DNA of 55,316 bases from Chloroflexota bacterium (GCA_005880615.1 VBID01000118.1:1-55316), one strand, 5' to 3'; shown: positions 16,400 through 25,489, counted from the first letter of the stretch. Numbers and translations are program-made. Notes: a model not told the origin generated them from the letters alone.

Positions 16400-17086
16400 T
16401 TAGGCCTCTTTGGTCCCTTCGACCGTCGGAAGCGTGCGCTTCACGACGTCCTGGTAGAGTGAGGCCGCCTGCGCTCGGTTCCGCGCTTCCAACTTTTTCA
16501 AAATCTTCTGCACGTGCTTGTTGACCGTCGTCTGCGCTATCCCCAAGCGGGCAGCGATCTCGCGGTTGGTGCGACCGGCACGGATCTGAGCCAGCACCTC
16601 CGACTCACGACCGCTCAAGAGTTGATGCGCCTGATACAGCGAGCGGCCGCCGTTCTTGGTCGCCCGACCCTTGCGAAAACGCTGCAGGAGGTCAACGGAC
16701 GCCCGCCGATAGTGGGTCCGCGATCCGCCGAGCAGCGCTCGTAGCGACTCCACCAGTTCCTCGGCGTGAACATCCTTCGCCAGATATCCGGCTGCCCCCG
16801 CCTTCCCGGCGGCGAACACCACATGGTCGTCGACCGTCGCGCTCATCATCACGACCGGGGTGTTCGGATGGGCGCGCACGATGGCCCGCGTCGCGTCGAT
16901 CCCGTCGCTCAGGTCGCCGAGGTTCACGTCCATCAGTACGACGTCTACCGGCGCCTCCGACAGCCAGCGGCGCGCCTCCCCGGCAGAGGCTACGTCCCAG
17001 CGGACGCGCACGTCAGCATGCTCGCTCAGGGCGTTTCGCAGACCGAGCCGGAAGAGTGGGTGGTCGTCGACAATCCCTATCCGCAT
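16400..17086 (-). CDS. NarL/LuxR-type response regulator
   Basis: 228 residues. The receiver domain (1-120) has the acidic pair DD (7-8), the phospho-acceptor Asp53 in LMDVNLGD, Ser82 and Lys104 (YLAKDV). A linker leads to a LuxR-type helix-turn-helix (about 155-205: LSGRESEVLAQI, NREIAARLGIAQTTVNKHVQ). It starts 15 nt after the secreted protein gene and is probably co-transcribed with it from the operator-bearing promoter at 17.95 kb. It lies between that promoter and the operator in front of wzz. I infer that it binds these sites and is paired with the histidine kinase at 25.5-27.3 kb, which belongs to the matching HisKA_3 class. Confidence 0.92.
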   Translation of the reverse strand: MRIGIVDDHPLFRLGLRNALSEHADVRVRWDVASAGEARRWLSEAPVDVVLMDVNLGDLSDGIDATRAIVRAHPNTPVVMMSATVDDHVVFAAGKAGAAGYLAKDVHAEELVESLRALLGGSRTHYRRASVDLLQRFRKGRATKNGGRSLYQAHQLLSGRESEVLAQIRAGRTNREIAARLGIAQTTVNKHVQKILKKLEARNRAQAASLYQDVVKRTLPTVEGTKEA

Positions 17087-17101
17087 GCCCGGCCTGGACT
17101 C

Positions 17102-17872
17102 TCAGTCTCCAGAATCTGTACTTTCCGTGCTAGCGACCCTTTTGTCAAGGGCCTCACCGCCGGGCACTGGCGAGTGCTGGAGCATGGTGAAGGTCGAAAG
17201 CCCGGCAATCATCGGGGAGTCCAGGCTCAGATTCAGCTCGGGGGCGGCCGAGGAGACCGACCCGGCCACCGTCGCGAACCGAAACCGGTTTACCGTGAAG
17301 CACACCGCCGGCAGGCAGTCCTGGCGGCCGCCCACGATCGCGCCGGTCCCGGACCAGGTGGCCGTAACGTGGATTGAAATGGAGCCAGATGTGCTGATCG
17401 CCTGCGAACTGTCGGGCGTCGCGCAGCTGGGGAAGCGCAGGTCTGACGTCGAGACCACAATCCAGGCGTCGACCCTGGCGGCGTCGAGCCGCTCGAAATG
17501 GAGGGCTTGCGGGTCAACGGCCTGGAAGGCATCGAACGTCCGCGACACCCATTGGTCGGCGACCTGGTCGCAGAAGGATTGGGAACCGCTGACGAGCACC
17601 GCCCGCGTCCGCGTGGGCGGGTCGGGCGTCGTCTGGGTGCGGTTGCCAATGAGGTCGATGGTCAGCTGTCCGCCATTGTCCAGTGTCCAGGACCCAATCG
17701 CTCTCGAGGTGTGGACGGACTGGAACGAGACGGGAGCATCGGCGACCGCGGTGATCGCACCGGTGCTCAGGCCTCCCATGCACAGAAGCGCCACGAGTGC
17801 CGGTTTCGCAGTCAACCGGCGGCGATCCTTGTCTGGTGTAAGCGCACTTAGCTGATTCATGGTGTCCGCCAT
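17102..17872 (-). CDS. Secreted hypothetical protein co-transcribed with the response regulator
   Basis: 256 residues, family not recognised. A basic N-terminus (KDRRRLTAKP) and hydrophobic helix (about 24-42) end at AVADAP, a plausible signal-peptidase I site. The mature part is rich in Ser/Thr/Val and beta-prone, with Cys residues (SFCDQ, FPSCA, DCLPAVCF) that could form disulfides outside the cell. ATG 17872 follows a GGGGAGAGG stretch very closely; ATG 17860 is an alternative. It is transcribed from the palindrome-bearing promoter at 17934-17977 together with the regulator, so it may be an extracellular sensor partner or a surface component under autoregulation (inference). Confidence 0.78.
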   Translation of the reverse strand: MADTMNQLSALTPDKDRRRLTAKPALVALLCMGGLSTGAITAVADAPVSFQSVHTSRAIGSWTLDNGGQLTIDLIGNRTQTTPDPPTRTRAVLVSGSQSFCDQVADQWVSRTFDAFQAVDPQALHFERLDAARVDAWIVVSTSDLRFPSCATPDSSQAISTSGSISIHVTATWSGTGAIVGGRQDCLPAVCFTVNRFRFATVAGSVSSAAPELNLSLDSPMIAGLSTFTMLQHSPVPGGEALDKRVASTESTDSGD

Positions 17873-17933
17873 CCTCTCCCCTCGTCGCCCACCTTTCCAA
17901 TTGGTGGCGAGGATCTTCGCCGTTCTTTGCTAG

Positions 17934-17977
17934 ACCATAACGGATCACGCTGGGTGATCAATGGTTATAACTAACCA
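17934..17977 (-). promoter_or_regulatory. Operator and promoter of the secreted protein / response regulator operon
   Basis: On the minus strand the palindrome TGGTTA-GTTA-TAACCA (17977-17962) is followed at once by -35 TTGATC (17961-17956), a 16-nt spacer and -10 TATGGT (17939-17934). Layout and half-sites match the wzz operator. The same palindrome also lies 16 bp upstream of a divergent plus-strand promoter. Confidence 0.7.
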
Positions 17978-17993
17978 TTTTTCGTTTACGACA

Positions 17994-18021
17994 TTGACAT
18001 TTCGGGATCCTTGCGTACCGT
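17994..18021 (+). promoter_or_regulatory. Sigma70-like promoter of the lipoprotein gene
   Basis: -35 TTGACA (17994-17999), a 16-nt spacer and -10 TACCGT (18016-18021). The predicted start is near 18028, about 40 nt before the GTG start at 18071. It is divergent from, and shares an operator region with, the preceding promoter. Confidence 0.55.
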
Positions 18022-18070
18022 GGTGACCGTGTGGACCATGGTCTGGTGTAGGGCCGGAAGGGGGGGACTG

Positions 18071-18562
18071 GTGAGGCCGTGGACCGGATCAGTCGCAGCC
18101 GGCATCCTCGGGTTGACACTGCTGACATCCTGCAGCTCCCCGGGTGGCCAGCGCGTCGCGGCCACGACCCCGACGCCCGTGCCCACCAGCAATGCGCCGC
18201 AGCGCCTGGAGACCAGCGCCGACGTTGCCTGGGACCGCACCGGAGCTGACCCCACTCACTGCGGGAACTTCACGGTTACCTTCACGTACAAGGCGCCGGG
18301 CGCGGCCATCCTGAGCAAGGTTAAAGGACGAACCCTGACCATCAAGCTCAGTGCCCATACAGGGAAAACCTCGCAGACCGCAACCGTCCCGGGTGGTCCG
18401 CTCGACGGCGAGGCGCGGACTCAGGCATTCGATGATCAGGGTGTAGTGAGTTTCAAGTTCCGTACGCTACTGGCCAAGGGAACCGGCTTTGTCAGCTGGG
18501 CTGCCACGGCTGTCAATCCACCGGTGGACGCTCCCCTGGTCGGGGCTGGCCGGGCCTGCTGA
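18071..18562 (+). CDS. Putative lipoprotein, 163 residues
   Basis: The start is GTG 18071, preceded by a purine-rich GGAAGGGGGGACTG. Upstream in-frame starts (ATG 18038, TTG 18011) would place extra residues before the signal peptide. The signal peptide ends in the lipobox LTSC, so the Cys should be lipidated; a Thr/Pro tether (TTPTPVPTS) follows. The remaining ~120 residues look like an immunoglobulin-like beta sandwich with alternating hydrophobic strands and two further Cys. No catalytic motif is seen and the family is not recognised. It runs convergent to the giant PKD gene with 26 bp between them. Confidence 0.75.
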   Translation: MRPWTGSVAAGILGLTLLTSCSSPGGQRVAATTPTPVPTSNAPQRLETSADVAWDRTGADPTHCGNFTVTFTYKAPGAAILSKVKGRTLTIKLSAHTGKTSQTATVPGGPLDGEARTQAFDDQGVVSFKFRTLLAKGTGFVSWAATAVNPPVDAPLVGAGRAC

Positions 18563-18588
18563 GGGAGGCGTACCAGGCCGAATCCGAG

Positions 18589-21500
18589 CTACGCGGCCGT
18601 GATGCTCGCGTCGTCGGCGTAGAAGCAGGTCCCCACCGCGGCATTGGGTACGTAGACCTGGAAGTCGAGAGTCGATCCTGGTGAGACGGGAACGTAGGTA
18701 ACGATCACCTGCTGCCACGCGGTGGTCAGCGTCACGATCGTGGAGTTCTGTCCGGCGAAGGCCGTGTTGCCGTTCGTGTACTCGCGAATCTTCAGCTTCA
18801 AGCTGGCCCCGGCGGTGTCGGCACGCACCCAGATACTCGCCGTGTACGTCCCCGCCACCGTGGTTGCGACCCAGTTGGGCGAGTCGTTCAAGATGCAGTA
18901 CTGCGGGGCGGTCCCGGTGTTGGTAAGCAGCGCAGACCAGCTACCGGAATGTGGCCCGCTTGAGACGCGAGTCAGCGTGACGGTGCTGAACCCGGCAGTA
19001 TTCCACCCGGAGGTATCCGCTTCAAAGCTGGGGTTGCCGACCAGATTGTTCCCGTTCGTCACGGTCACCGTGGCGTTGGCGGTCGAGGAGAGACCAGTCG
19101 TGTCGACGACCGTCACCACCGTACTGAAGGTTCCGCCGTCGTAGAGGTGGGTCGCGGTGGCAGAAGATTGTGGGCCGATCACTGTCCCGTCGCCGAAGTC
19201 GAACTTGTAGGTCGCGATCGGGGTCGCGTCCGTATCCGTGGACTTCGACGCGTCGGCCGTCACCGTCAGCGGCGCGGTCCCTGAGGCAGGACTCACCGTC
19301 AGAGCGGCCAGCGGCGCCGAGTCGGCCCCGCTGGCGGTCACGGAGACGGTGGCGGTCTTGGTGGCGGCCAGGCCGGCCGTGTCAGTCACCTTTACCGTCA
19401 CCGTGAAACTGCCCGCGCCGTTGTAGGTGTGAGTGGCGGTGGCCGCTGCGCCCGGACCCACGACCGTACCATCGCCGAAGTCGAACTTGTAGGTGGAAAT
19501 TGGCGTCGTGTCCTTATCGCTTGAGGCGGACGCGTCCGCGGTCACCGCTAGCGGGGCACCACCTGACGCTGGACTCACCGTCAGCGCGGCTGCCGGTGGC
19601 GAGTCGGACACCGTCACGCTGGCGCTCTTGGAGGACGCCAAGCCGGCCGTGTCGGTCACGGTCACCGTCACCGTGAAGGTGCCGGCGCCGTTGTAGGCAT
19701 GAGCGGCGGTGGTCGCTGCGCCCGGACCCACTATCGTGCCGTCGCCAAAATCGAACTTGTACGTGGAAATCGGCGTGCTGTCCTTGTCCGTCGAGGCCGA
19801 TCCATCCGCCGTCACCGCCAGCGGCGCACCGCCCGAGCTCGGACTCACCGCCAAGGCGGGTATCGGTGCCGAGTCGGACACCGTCACGCTGGCGCTCTTG
19901 GTGGCGGCCAGGCCCGCCGTGTCCGTCACGGTGACCGTCACCGTGAAGCTGCCGGCTCCGTTGTAGGTGTGCGTGGCGGTGGCCGCTGCGCCGGGACCCA
20001 CCACCGTGCTATCGCCAAAGTCGAACTTATAGGACGCGATCGGGCTGGTGTCCTTGTCGGTGGAGGTGGACGCGTCCGCGGTCACCGCCAGCGGCGCACC
20101 ACCTGACCCTGGACTCACCGTCAGGGCAGCCACCGGCGGCGAGTCGGAGATGGTCACGCTGGCGCTCTTGAAGGACGCCAGGCCGGCCGTGTCCGTCACC
20201 GTCACCGTCACGGTGAACGTGCCGGCGCCATTGTAGGTATGAGCGGCGGTGGTCGCTGCGCCTGGACCCACCACCGTGCCATCGCCAAAGTCGAACTTAT
20301 AGGTCGCGATCGGTGTGCTGTCCTTGTCGGTGGAGGCGGAAGCATCCCCGGTCACCGTTAGCGGCGCTCCACCCGAGGTCGGAGTCACGCTCAGGGCAGC
20401 CGTCGGGGCTGAATCTCCCACCGAGACTGTCACCGTCTTTGTCGAGGACAACCCTGCCGTGTCAGTGACGGTCAGGGTCGTGACAAACGCGCCCGTTCCG
20501 TTGTAGGTGTGGGTGGCGGTGGCGGTCGATTGCGGACCAACGACCGCCCCGTCACCGAAGTCGAACTTGTACGTGGAAATCGGCGTGCTGTCCTTGTCAG
20601 TGGAGGCGGAAGCATCAGCGGTCACCGTCATCGGCGCACTCCCTGAGGTTGGGTTCACGGCGAGCGCGGCCACCGGCGGCGAGTCGGACACCGTCACGCT
20701 GGCGCTCCTGGTGGAGGCCAGGCCGGCCGTGTCCGTTACGGTGACCGTCACCGTGAAGGTCCCCGCGCCGCTGTAGGTGTGGCCGGCTGTGGCCGCGGAT
20801 ACCGGACCCACTACCGTGCCATCGCCAAAGTCGAACTTGTAGGTGGAAATTGGCGTGGTGTCCTTGTCGGTGGAAGTGGAAGCATCCGCGGTCACCGCCA
20901 GCGGCGCGCCACCTGAGGTTGGGTTTACGGCCAGCGCGGCCACCGGCGGCGAGTCGGAGGCCGTTACGCCGGCGCTTCTGGTGGTGGCCAGGCCGGCCGT
21001 GTCGGTGACCGTGACCGTCACGGTGAAGCTGCCCGCGCCGTTGTACGTGTGAGTTGCCGTGGCCGCGGATGCCGGACCCACAACGGTGCCGTCGCCGAAG
21101 TCGAACTTGTAGGTGGAAATCGGCGTGCTGTCATTGTCGGTGGAAGCGGATGCATCCGCGGTCACCGTCAGCGGTGCTCCGCCCGAGGTCGGGCTCACGC
21201 TTAGAGCAGCCGCCGGCGCTGAATCTGCCACCGAGACCGTCACGGTATTCGTCGAGGACAACCCTGCCGTGTCAGTGACGGTCAGTGTCACGACAAAGGC
21301 GCCACTGCCGTTATAGGTGTGGTTGGCGGTCGCAGCTGACTGTGGGCCGACGACGGTTCCGTCGCCGAAGTCGAATTTGTAGGTGGAAATCGGCGTGTTG
21401 TCCTTGTCAGCGGAAACGGATGCATCTGCAGTCACTGTGAGCGGCGCGCTCCCTGAGGTCGGACTGACCGTCAGGGCGGCTACCGGCGGCGAGTCTGACA

Positions 21501-24237
21501 CCGTCACGCTGGCGCTCTTGCTGGAGCTCAGGCCGGCGGTGTCGGTCACGGTGACCGTCACCGTGAAGCTGCCCGCCCCGTTGTAGGTGTGGCTGGCTGT
21601 GGCCACGGACGCGGGGCCCACTACGCTGCCATCGCCAAAGTCAAGCCTGTAGGTCGCGATCGGGCTGGTGTCCTTGTCAGTAGAAGCGGACGCGTCCGCC
21701 GTGACGGCCAGCGGCGCACCGCCCGAGCTCGGACTCACCGTCAGGGCGGCCACGGGCGCCGAGTCGGACACCGTCACGCTGGCGCTCTTGCTGGAGCTCA
21801 GGCCGGCGGTGTCGGTTACGGTGACCGTCACCGTGAAGCTGCCCGCCCCGTTGTAGGTGTGGCTGGCGATGGCAGCGGATGCCGGACCCACCACGGTGCC
21901 ATCGCCAAAGTCAAACTTGTAGGTCGAAATGGGCGTGGTGTCCCTATCTGTCGACGCGGATGCGTCCGCCGTGACCGCCATCGGTGCGCCGCCGGACGCC
22001 GGGTTGACTGTCAGGGTGGCAACTGGTGCTGAGTCGGCCACCGTTACATTGGCGCTCTTGGTGGAGGCCAGGCCGGCGGTGTCGGTCACGGTGACCGTCA
22101 CCGTGAAGGTCCCCACGCCGTTATAGGTGTGAGCGGCCGTGGCCGCGGATGCCGGACCCACCAGCGTGCCATCGCCAAAGTCGAACTTATAGGTAGAAAT
22201 CGGCGTGGTGTCCTTGTCGGTGGAGGCCGATGCATCCGCAGTCACCGTCAGCGGCGCGCTCCCTGAGGTCGGACTGACAGCCAGCGCGGCCACGGGCGGC
22301 GAGTCGGATACCGTTACGCTGGCGCTCTTGGTGGAGGCCAGGCCAGCCGTGTCGGTCACGGTGACCGACACCGTGAAGGTGCCGGCGCCGTTGTAGGTGT
22401 GCGTGGCGGTGGACGTGGAGGCGGGCCCCACTACCGTGCCGTCGCCGAAGTCGAACTTGTACGTCGAGATCGGCGTACTGTCCTTGTCGCTCGAGGTGGA
22501 AGCATCCGCGGTCACCGTCAGCGGCGCTGCGCCCGAGGTCGGACTGACAGCCAGCGCGGCCACGGGCGGCGAGTCGGAGATGGTCACGCTGGCGCTCTTG
22601 GTGGAGGCCAGGCCGGCCGTGTCCGTCACAGTGACGGTCACCGTGAAGGTGCCCGCTCCGTTGTAGGTGTGGGTGCCGGTGGTGGCCGATTGCGGACCGA
22701 TCACCGTCCCGTCACCCAAGTCGAACTTGTAGAAGGCGATCGGCGTCGCATCTGTATCCGTTGACTTGGACGCGTCCGCGGTCACTGTCAGCGGCGCACC
22801 ACCTGAGGTCGGACTGACGGCGAGGGCTGCGACTGGTGCTGCATCCGGCGTGGCAGCGAAGTAGGTCGCCATCGCTGCCATCCACGTGCCTCCGCTGTTT
22901 CCCGAGGCCGCGTACTGACCAGAGGTGGCTACGATCGCCTGCGCCGAGTCGAGGATGTCGTCCGGGGCGATCGCCAGGCTTGGGGCGGCGGTCCATCCAC
23001 TCGCCCACGTCGGAGGGTTGCCGGACTGGATCCCCACCGTGCCAAAGAGGAGCTCGGTGGCGTGCGTGGTGGTGGCGGTGGTGCCCGAACTGAAGGCGGT
23101 ACTGGTGCCAGACGCCCCGGCACCCTGGTCGCGAGCCGCCACGCCCCCGAACTCATCCGCGGTGACCCAGGTCTGCCCGGCGGTCGGGTACGTGATGGTA
23201 ATCGACTTGCCGCCCACCAGCGGCTTGACGTTGAGACTCGACATGATGAGCGTCCGGTCTCCCGCGGACCCATCATTCACATCCTGGTCCACGCTGTACA
23301 CATTTCCGGCAGTGTCGCTTGCCGAGATCGGCGCAGTCATGGAGGAGACACTGCCGAGCATCACGGAAATCAAAATGGCGTGTCCGGCACCGACACCGGT
23401 GGCGGCGATGGGAAGGCTGACGCTCCCTGAGGTTTTGCTCACCGTGCTCTGCCCGATTCGATCGGCATAGAAGATGCCGGTCGAACCGCTGGGCGTGATC
23501 GGCGTACCGACCGGACTCGCGGTGGCCGACGGTGTGAGCGTCGACGTGGGAGTGGGCGTCGGGCTGGTGGTGCCGGCGAGTGAGGTCGCGGTCCAGGATC
23601 GCGACTCGTCATTGGGGCCCGGTGGAGGACAGACAACCGTATCTACGCCCCCGGTGTTAATCGTTCGTGCCGCGTCCTGATAGTCCGTGGTGGTCGAACC
23701 AACCGTAACGTGAATGACCGGGATCTCCGTCGATGGTGGACTGCACGTGCCGCGCGATGGGTTCGGAGAGAAGTCCGACGTGTCGAAATTGGCCGAGGCG
23801 GTCTCGGTCAGGATCAGCGAGCCGTTCCTGGTCCCGTCATTCGCCGGGATCGTCCGATTTGTTCCCCACAGGTCGTAGTGCGACCCGTCGATGTCCACCG
23901 TGACCTGCACCCCGGTGATGGGCGTTGTGGTGGAGTTGTCGAGCCGGATAGCCCCCGCATCCCAGTTGGACGAGGTCCCGACGAAATTGACGTTCGGCGA
24001 ACCCATCCAGGGAACGGGGAACAGTCCATTGGAAGGCGGGTGATGCGTGTCGGCGTAGGCCGCATAGACGGAGAGCCCGGCAGGCGGAGCCGCGTGAACT
24101 GGACCGAGCTGAGTCGCCACTCCGGCAACGGCCAATAAGAGCGCCGAACCAGCGGTCACCCGCCGGAAGGCCGATGTTCGTCTCGGAACGGGCGAACGGA
24201 AGGTCCCAACTGACGGCGCGGGGAGCCCGTCCAGCAT
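18589..24237 (-). CDS. Giant secreted protein with 14 PKD repeats and C-terminal carbohydrate-binding-like domain
   Basis: 1882 residues. A signal peptide (about 25-50, ending VHA-APP) is followed by a distinctive N-terminal module (about 55-225, shared with the protein at 24.4-25.4 kb), a Thr/Pro linker and a beta-rich domain (about 268-460). Fourteen PKD domains of 90 residues (about 464-1725) follow, each with P-VAAL-V-P-SGGAPL-VTADAS and YKFDFGDGT. The C-terminus (NLVGNPSFE...WNTAGF) is a jelly-roll CBM_4_9-like domain that often binds glycans. The layout is that of a long fibre with a sugar-binding tip, probably an adhesin or matrix protein for the exopolysaccharide made nearby. A promoter lies 60-90 bp upstream. 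I see no frameshift despite the repeats. Confidence 0.92.
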   Translation of the reverse strand: MLDGLPAPSVGTFRSPVPRRTSAFRRVTAGSALLLAVAGVATQLGPVHAAPPAGLSVYAAYADTHHPPSNGLFPVPWMGSPNVNFVGTSSNWDAGAIRLDNSTTTPITGVQVTVDIDGSHYDLWGTNRTIPANDGTRNGSLILTETASANFDTSDFSPNPSRGTCSPPSTEIPVIHVTVGSTTTDYQDAARTINTGGVDTVVCPPPGPNDESRSWTATSLAGTTSPTPTPTSTLTPSATASPVGTPITPSGSTGIFYADRIGQSTVSKTSGSVSLPIAATGVGAGHAILISVMLGSVSSMTAPISASDTAGNVYSVDQDVNDGSAGDRTLIMSSLNVKPLVGGKSITITYPTAGQTWVTADEFGGVAARDQGAGASGTSTAFSSGTTATTTHATELLFGTVGIQSGNPPTWASGWTAAPSLAIAPDDILDSAQAIVATSGQYAASGNSGGTWMAAMATYFAATPDAAPVAALAVSPTSGGAPLTVTADASKSTDTDATPIAFYKFDLGDGTVIGPQSATTGTHTYNGAGTFTVTVTVTDTAGLASTKSASVTISDSPPVAALAVSPTSGAAPLTVTADASTSSDKDSTPISTYKFDFGDGTVVGPASTSTATHTYNGAGTFTVSVTVTDTAGLASTKSASVTVSDSPPVAALAVSPTSGSAPLTVTADASASTDKDTTPISTYKFDFGDGTLVGPASAATAAHTYNGVGTFTVTVTVTDTAGLASTKSANVTVADSAPVATLTVNPASGGAPMAVTADASASTDRDTTPISTYKFDFGDGTVVGPASAAIASHTYNGAGSFTVTVTVTDTAGLSSSKSASVTVSDSAPVAALTVSPSSGGAPLAVTADASASTDKDTSPIATYRLDFGDGSVVGPASVATASHTYNGAGSFTVTVTVTDTAGLSSSKSASVTVSDSPPVAALTVSPTSGSAPLTVTADASVSADKDNTPISTYKFDFGDGTVVGPQSAATANHTYNGSGAFVVTLTVTDTAGLSSTNTVTVSVADSAPAAALSVSPTSGGAPLTVTADASASTDNDSTPISTYKFDFGDGTVVGPASAATATHTYNGAGSFTVTVTVTDTAGLATTRSAGVTASDSPPVAALAVNPTSGGAPLAVTADASTSTDKDTTPISTYKFDFGDGTVVGPVSAATAGHTYSGAGTFTVTVTVTDTAGLASTRSASVTVSDSPPVAALAVNPTSGSAPMTVTADASASTDKDSTPISTYKFDFGDGAVVGPQSTATATHTYNGTGAFVTTLTVTDTAGLSSTKTVTVSVGDSAPTAALSVTPTSGGAPLTVTGDASASTDKDSTPIATYKFDFGDGTVVGPGAATTAAHTYNGAGTFTVTVTVTDTAGLASFKSASVTISDSPPVAALTVSPGSGGAPLAVTADASTSTDKDTSPIASYKFDFGDSTVVGPGAAATATHTYNGAGSFTVTVTVTDTAGLAATKSASVTVSDSAPIPALAVSPSSGGAPLAVTADGSASTDKDSTPISTYKFDFGDGTIVGPGAATTAAHAYNGAGTFTVTVTVTDTAGLASSKSASVTVSDSPPAAALTVSPASGGAPLAVTADASASSDKDTTPISTYKFDFGDGTVVGPGAAATATHTYNGAGSFTVTVKVTDTAGLAATKTATVSVTASGADSAPLAALTVSPASGTAPLTVTADASKSTDTDATPIATYKFDFGDGTVIGPQSSATATHLYDGGTFSTVVTVVDTTGLSSTANATVTVTNGNNLVGNPSFEADTSGWNTAGFSTVTLTRVSSGPHSGSWSALLTNTGTAPQYCILNDSPNWVATTVAGTYTASIWVRADTAGASLKLKIREYTNGNTAFAGQNSTIVTLTTAWQQVIVTYVPVSPGSTLDFQVYVPNAAVGTCFYADDASITAA
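19055..22845 (-). repeat. Array of 14 tandem PKD-encoding DNA repeats, period 270 bp
   Basis: Near-identical blocks recur every 270 bp with long stretches of shared DNA between non-adjacent units (the segments around 20700, 22320 and 22610 share the same codons for TVTVTDTAGLAST). This points to unit-level recombination or gene conversion within the array. Confidence 0.9.
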
Positions 24238-24298
24238 GGCGATGACCCTGTGACCGACCAGGCACTGCCGCTGGCCGCAGCCGGCCTCCCCTTACCGC

Positions 24299-24328
24299 AC
24301 GTTATCCCGCCATTTGCTGGTTTGTCAA
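24299..24328 (-). promoter_or_regulatory. Promoter of the giant PKD gene
   Basis: On the minus strand: consensus -35 TTGACA (24328-24323), an 18-nt spacer and -10 TAACGT (24304-24299). The predicted start is about 55 nt before ATG 24237. The bases just upstream (AGGCCA abutting TTGACA) keep only the CCA edge of the operator found at the five other promoters. Confidence 0.5.
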
Positions 24329-24379
24329 TGGCCTAGGTCAAAGCCGTGCTCTTGACGGAGGCAACCGGTCTCGAGGACC

Positions 24380-25369
24380 TCAGACCAGCATCATCCGGAT
24401 GGACCGCCACACGATCCCGACAACCGCTGCCACGATCACGACGACGACGCCGGTCGGCAAGGGATCGTCCGCCGGTGATGCCGGGAGTCCTGGGCTGGGC
24501 GCGGCCACCGGCGGAGACGGCGCCCCAGCCCCGGCTGGTTGCGGCGCTGCAGCCTTTGTCGGAATGACCGATTTCGCGACTGCCTTCGGGCTGCTGGCTG
24601 GGGCACGTGCCGGAGCAGGGGACGCAGGCGCCGGAGTGCTGGTCGGAGTCGCGGTCGGCGAGCCGCCCAGTGTGGGATCGGGAGAAGGGGTCGGCGCAGG
24701 CGTCGGAGCCGGTGCAGGGGTCAAAGTGGGTGCAGGCGTCGGGGTCGGCGCAGGCGTGGCGGCACCACCGGAGACAAGCGTCCATGGCCGAGACTCGTCA
24801 TTAGGGCCAGGGGGCGGGCAGGCGACGGCGTCGATCCCGCCGGTGTTCAAGGTTTGGGCAGTGTCTGAATAGTCAGCGCTCGTCCCGCCAACCGTGAGAT
24901 GGATGACCGCCACTGCAGTGGATACCGGACTGCAAACCCCTCTTGGTGGGTTGGGAGGGGAGTCGGAGGTATCGAAATTGGCAAAGACGGTTTCCGTCAG
25001 GATCAGCGAGCCGGCTGCCGGAATGCTGAGATTCGGCCCCCACAAGCCATAAGTCTGGGAGCCAATCTGGACGCTCACGTCAACTCCGGTGACCGGGGTA
25101 CTCATCGAGTTGTCAAGTCGGATGGCGCCCGCGTCCCAGTTCGAGGTGGTCCCGATGAAGGTGACATTGGGCGAACCCATCCAGGGGGAGGGGAAGGCTC
25201 CGATGATGGACTGGTGGTGCGTATCGGCATATGCCACGTAGACGGCGATTCCAGAAATGCCGCCTGCATCAGCCGACACGGTGTGCCAGCCCCCGCCGCC
25301 CACAGCCAGGAGCAGGGAAGTAATCGCCGCCTGGCTCCCAGCGCCAAAGCGTGGCCTGCCTCCTCCCAC
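24380..25369 (-). CDS. Surface protein with shared N-terminal module, Pro/Thr/Ala stalk and C-terminal membrane anchor
   Basis: 329 residues from GTG 25369. A signal peptide leads into a module (about 38-200) closely matching the N-terminus of the giant PKD protein: YVAYADTHH, PWMGSPN, SNWDAGAIRLDNS, SLILTET, NFDTSD, NTGG-D, CPPPGPNDESR. A stalk of Pro/Thr/Ala repeats (about 205-300) follows, then DPLPTG, a hydrophobic helix and a short basic tail (WRSIRMMLV). That ending resembles a cell-wall sorting signal lacking the middle residue of LPxTG, or a simple membrane anchor. The gene lies directly upstream of the giant PKD gene on the same strand, suggesting that the two share a binding partner or interact through the module. 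Confidence 0.85.
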   Translation of the reverse strand: MGGGRPRFGAGSQAAITSLLLAVGGGGWHTVSADAGGISGIAVYVAYADTHHQSIIGAFPSPWMGSPNVTFIGTTSNWDAGAIRLDNSMSTPVTGVDVSVQIGSQTYGLWGPNLSIPAAGSLILTETVFANFDTSDSPPNPPRGVCSPVSTAVAVIHLTVGGTSADYSDTAQTLNTGGIDAVACPPPGPNDESRPWTLVSGGAATPAPTPTPAPTLTPAPAPTPAPTPSPDPTLGGSPTATPTSTPAPASPAPARAPASSPKAVAKSVIPTKAAAPQPAGAGAPSPPVAAPSPGLPASPADDPLPTGVVVVIVAAVVGIVWRSIRMMLV

Positions 25370-25489
25370 CAGCTTCCAGTTTCACGCGGCCCCCATGAGG
25401 GTGCGGCCGCGAACCCCTGACGAACCGATGAGCAATCTGTAACAGGGCGTGTGGCGACGCTCCCGACCGCAGCGCGGTGTCAGCCCGAG

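Noticed and set aside
19055-22845. Regular repeats that could be taken for a CRISPR array
   Set aside because: The 270-bp period is in frame with PKD domains and there are no unique spacers or cas genes.
24323-24344. Possible sixth operator before the giant PKD gene
   Set aside because: Only the CCA edge next to TTGACA is kept (AGGCCA) and the other half-site does not match.
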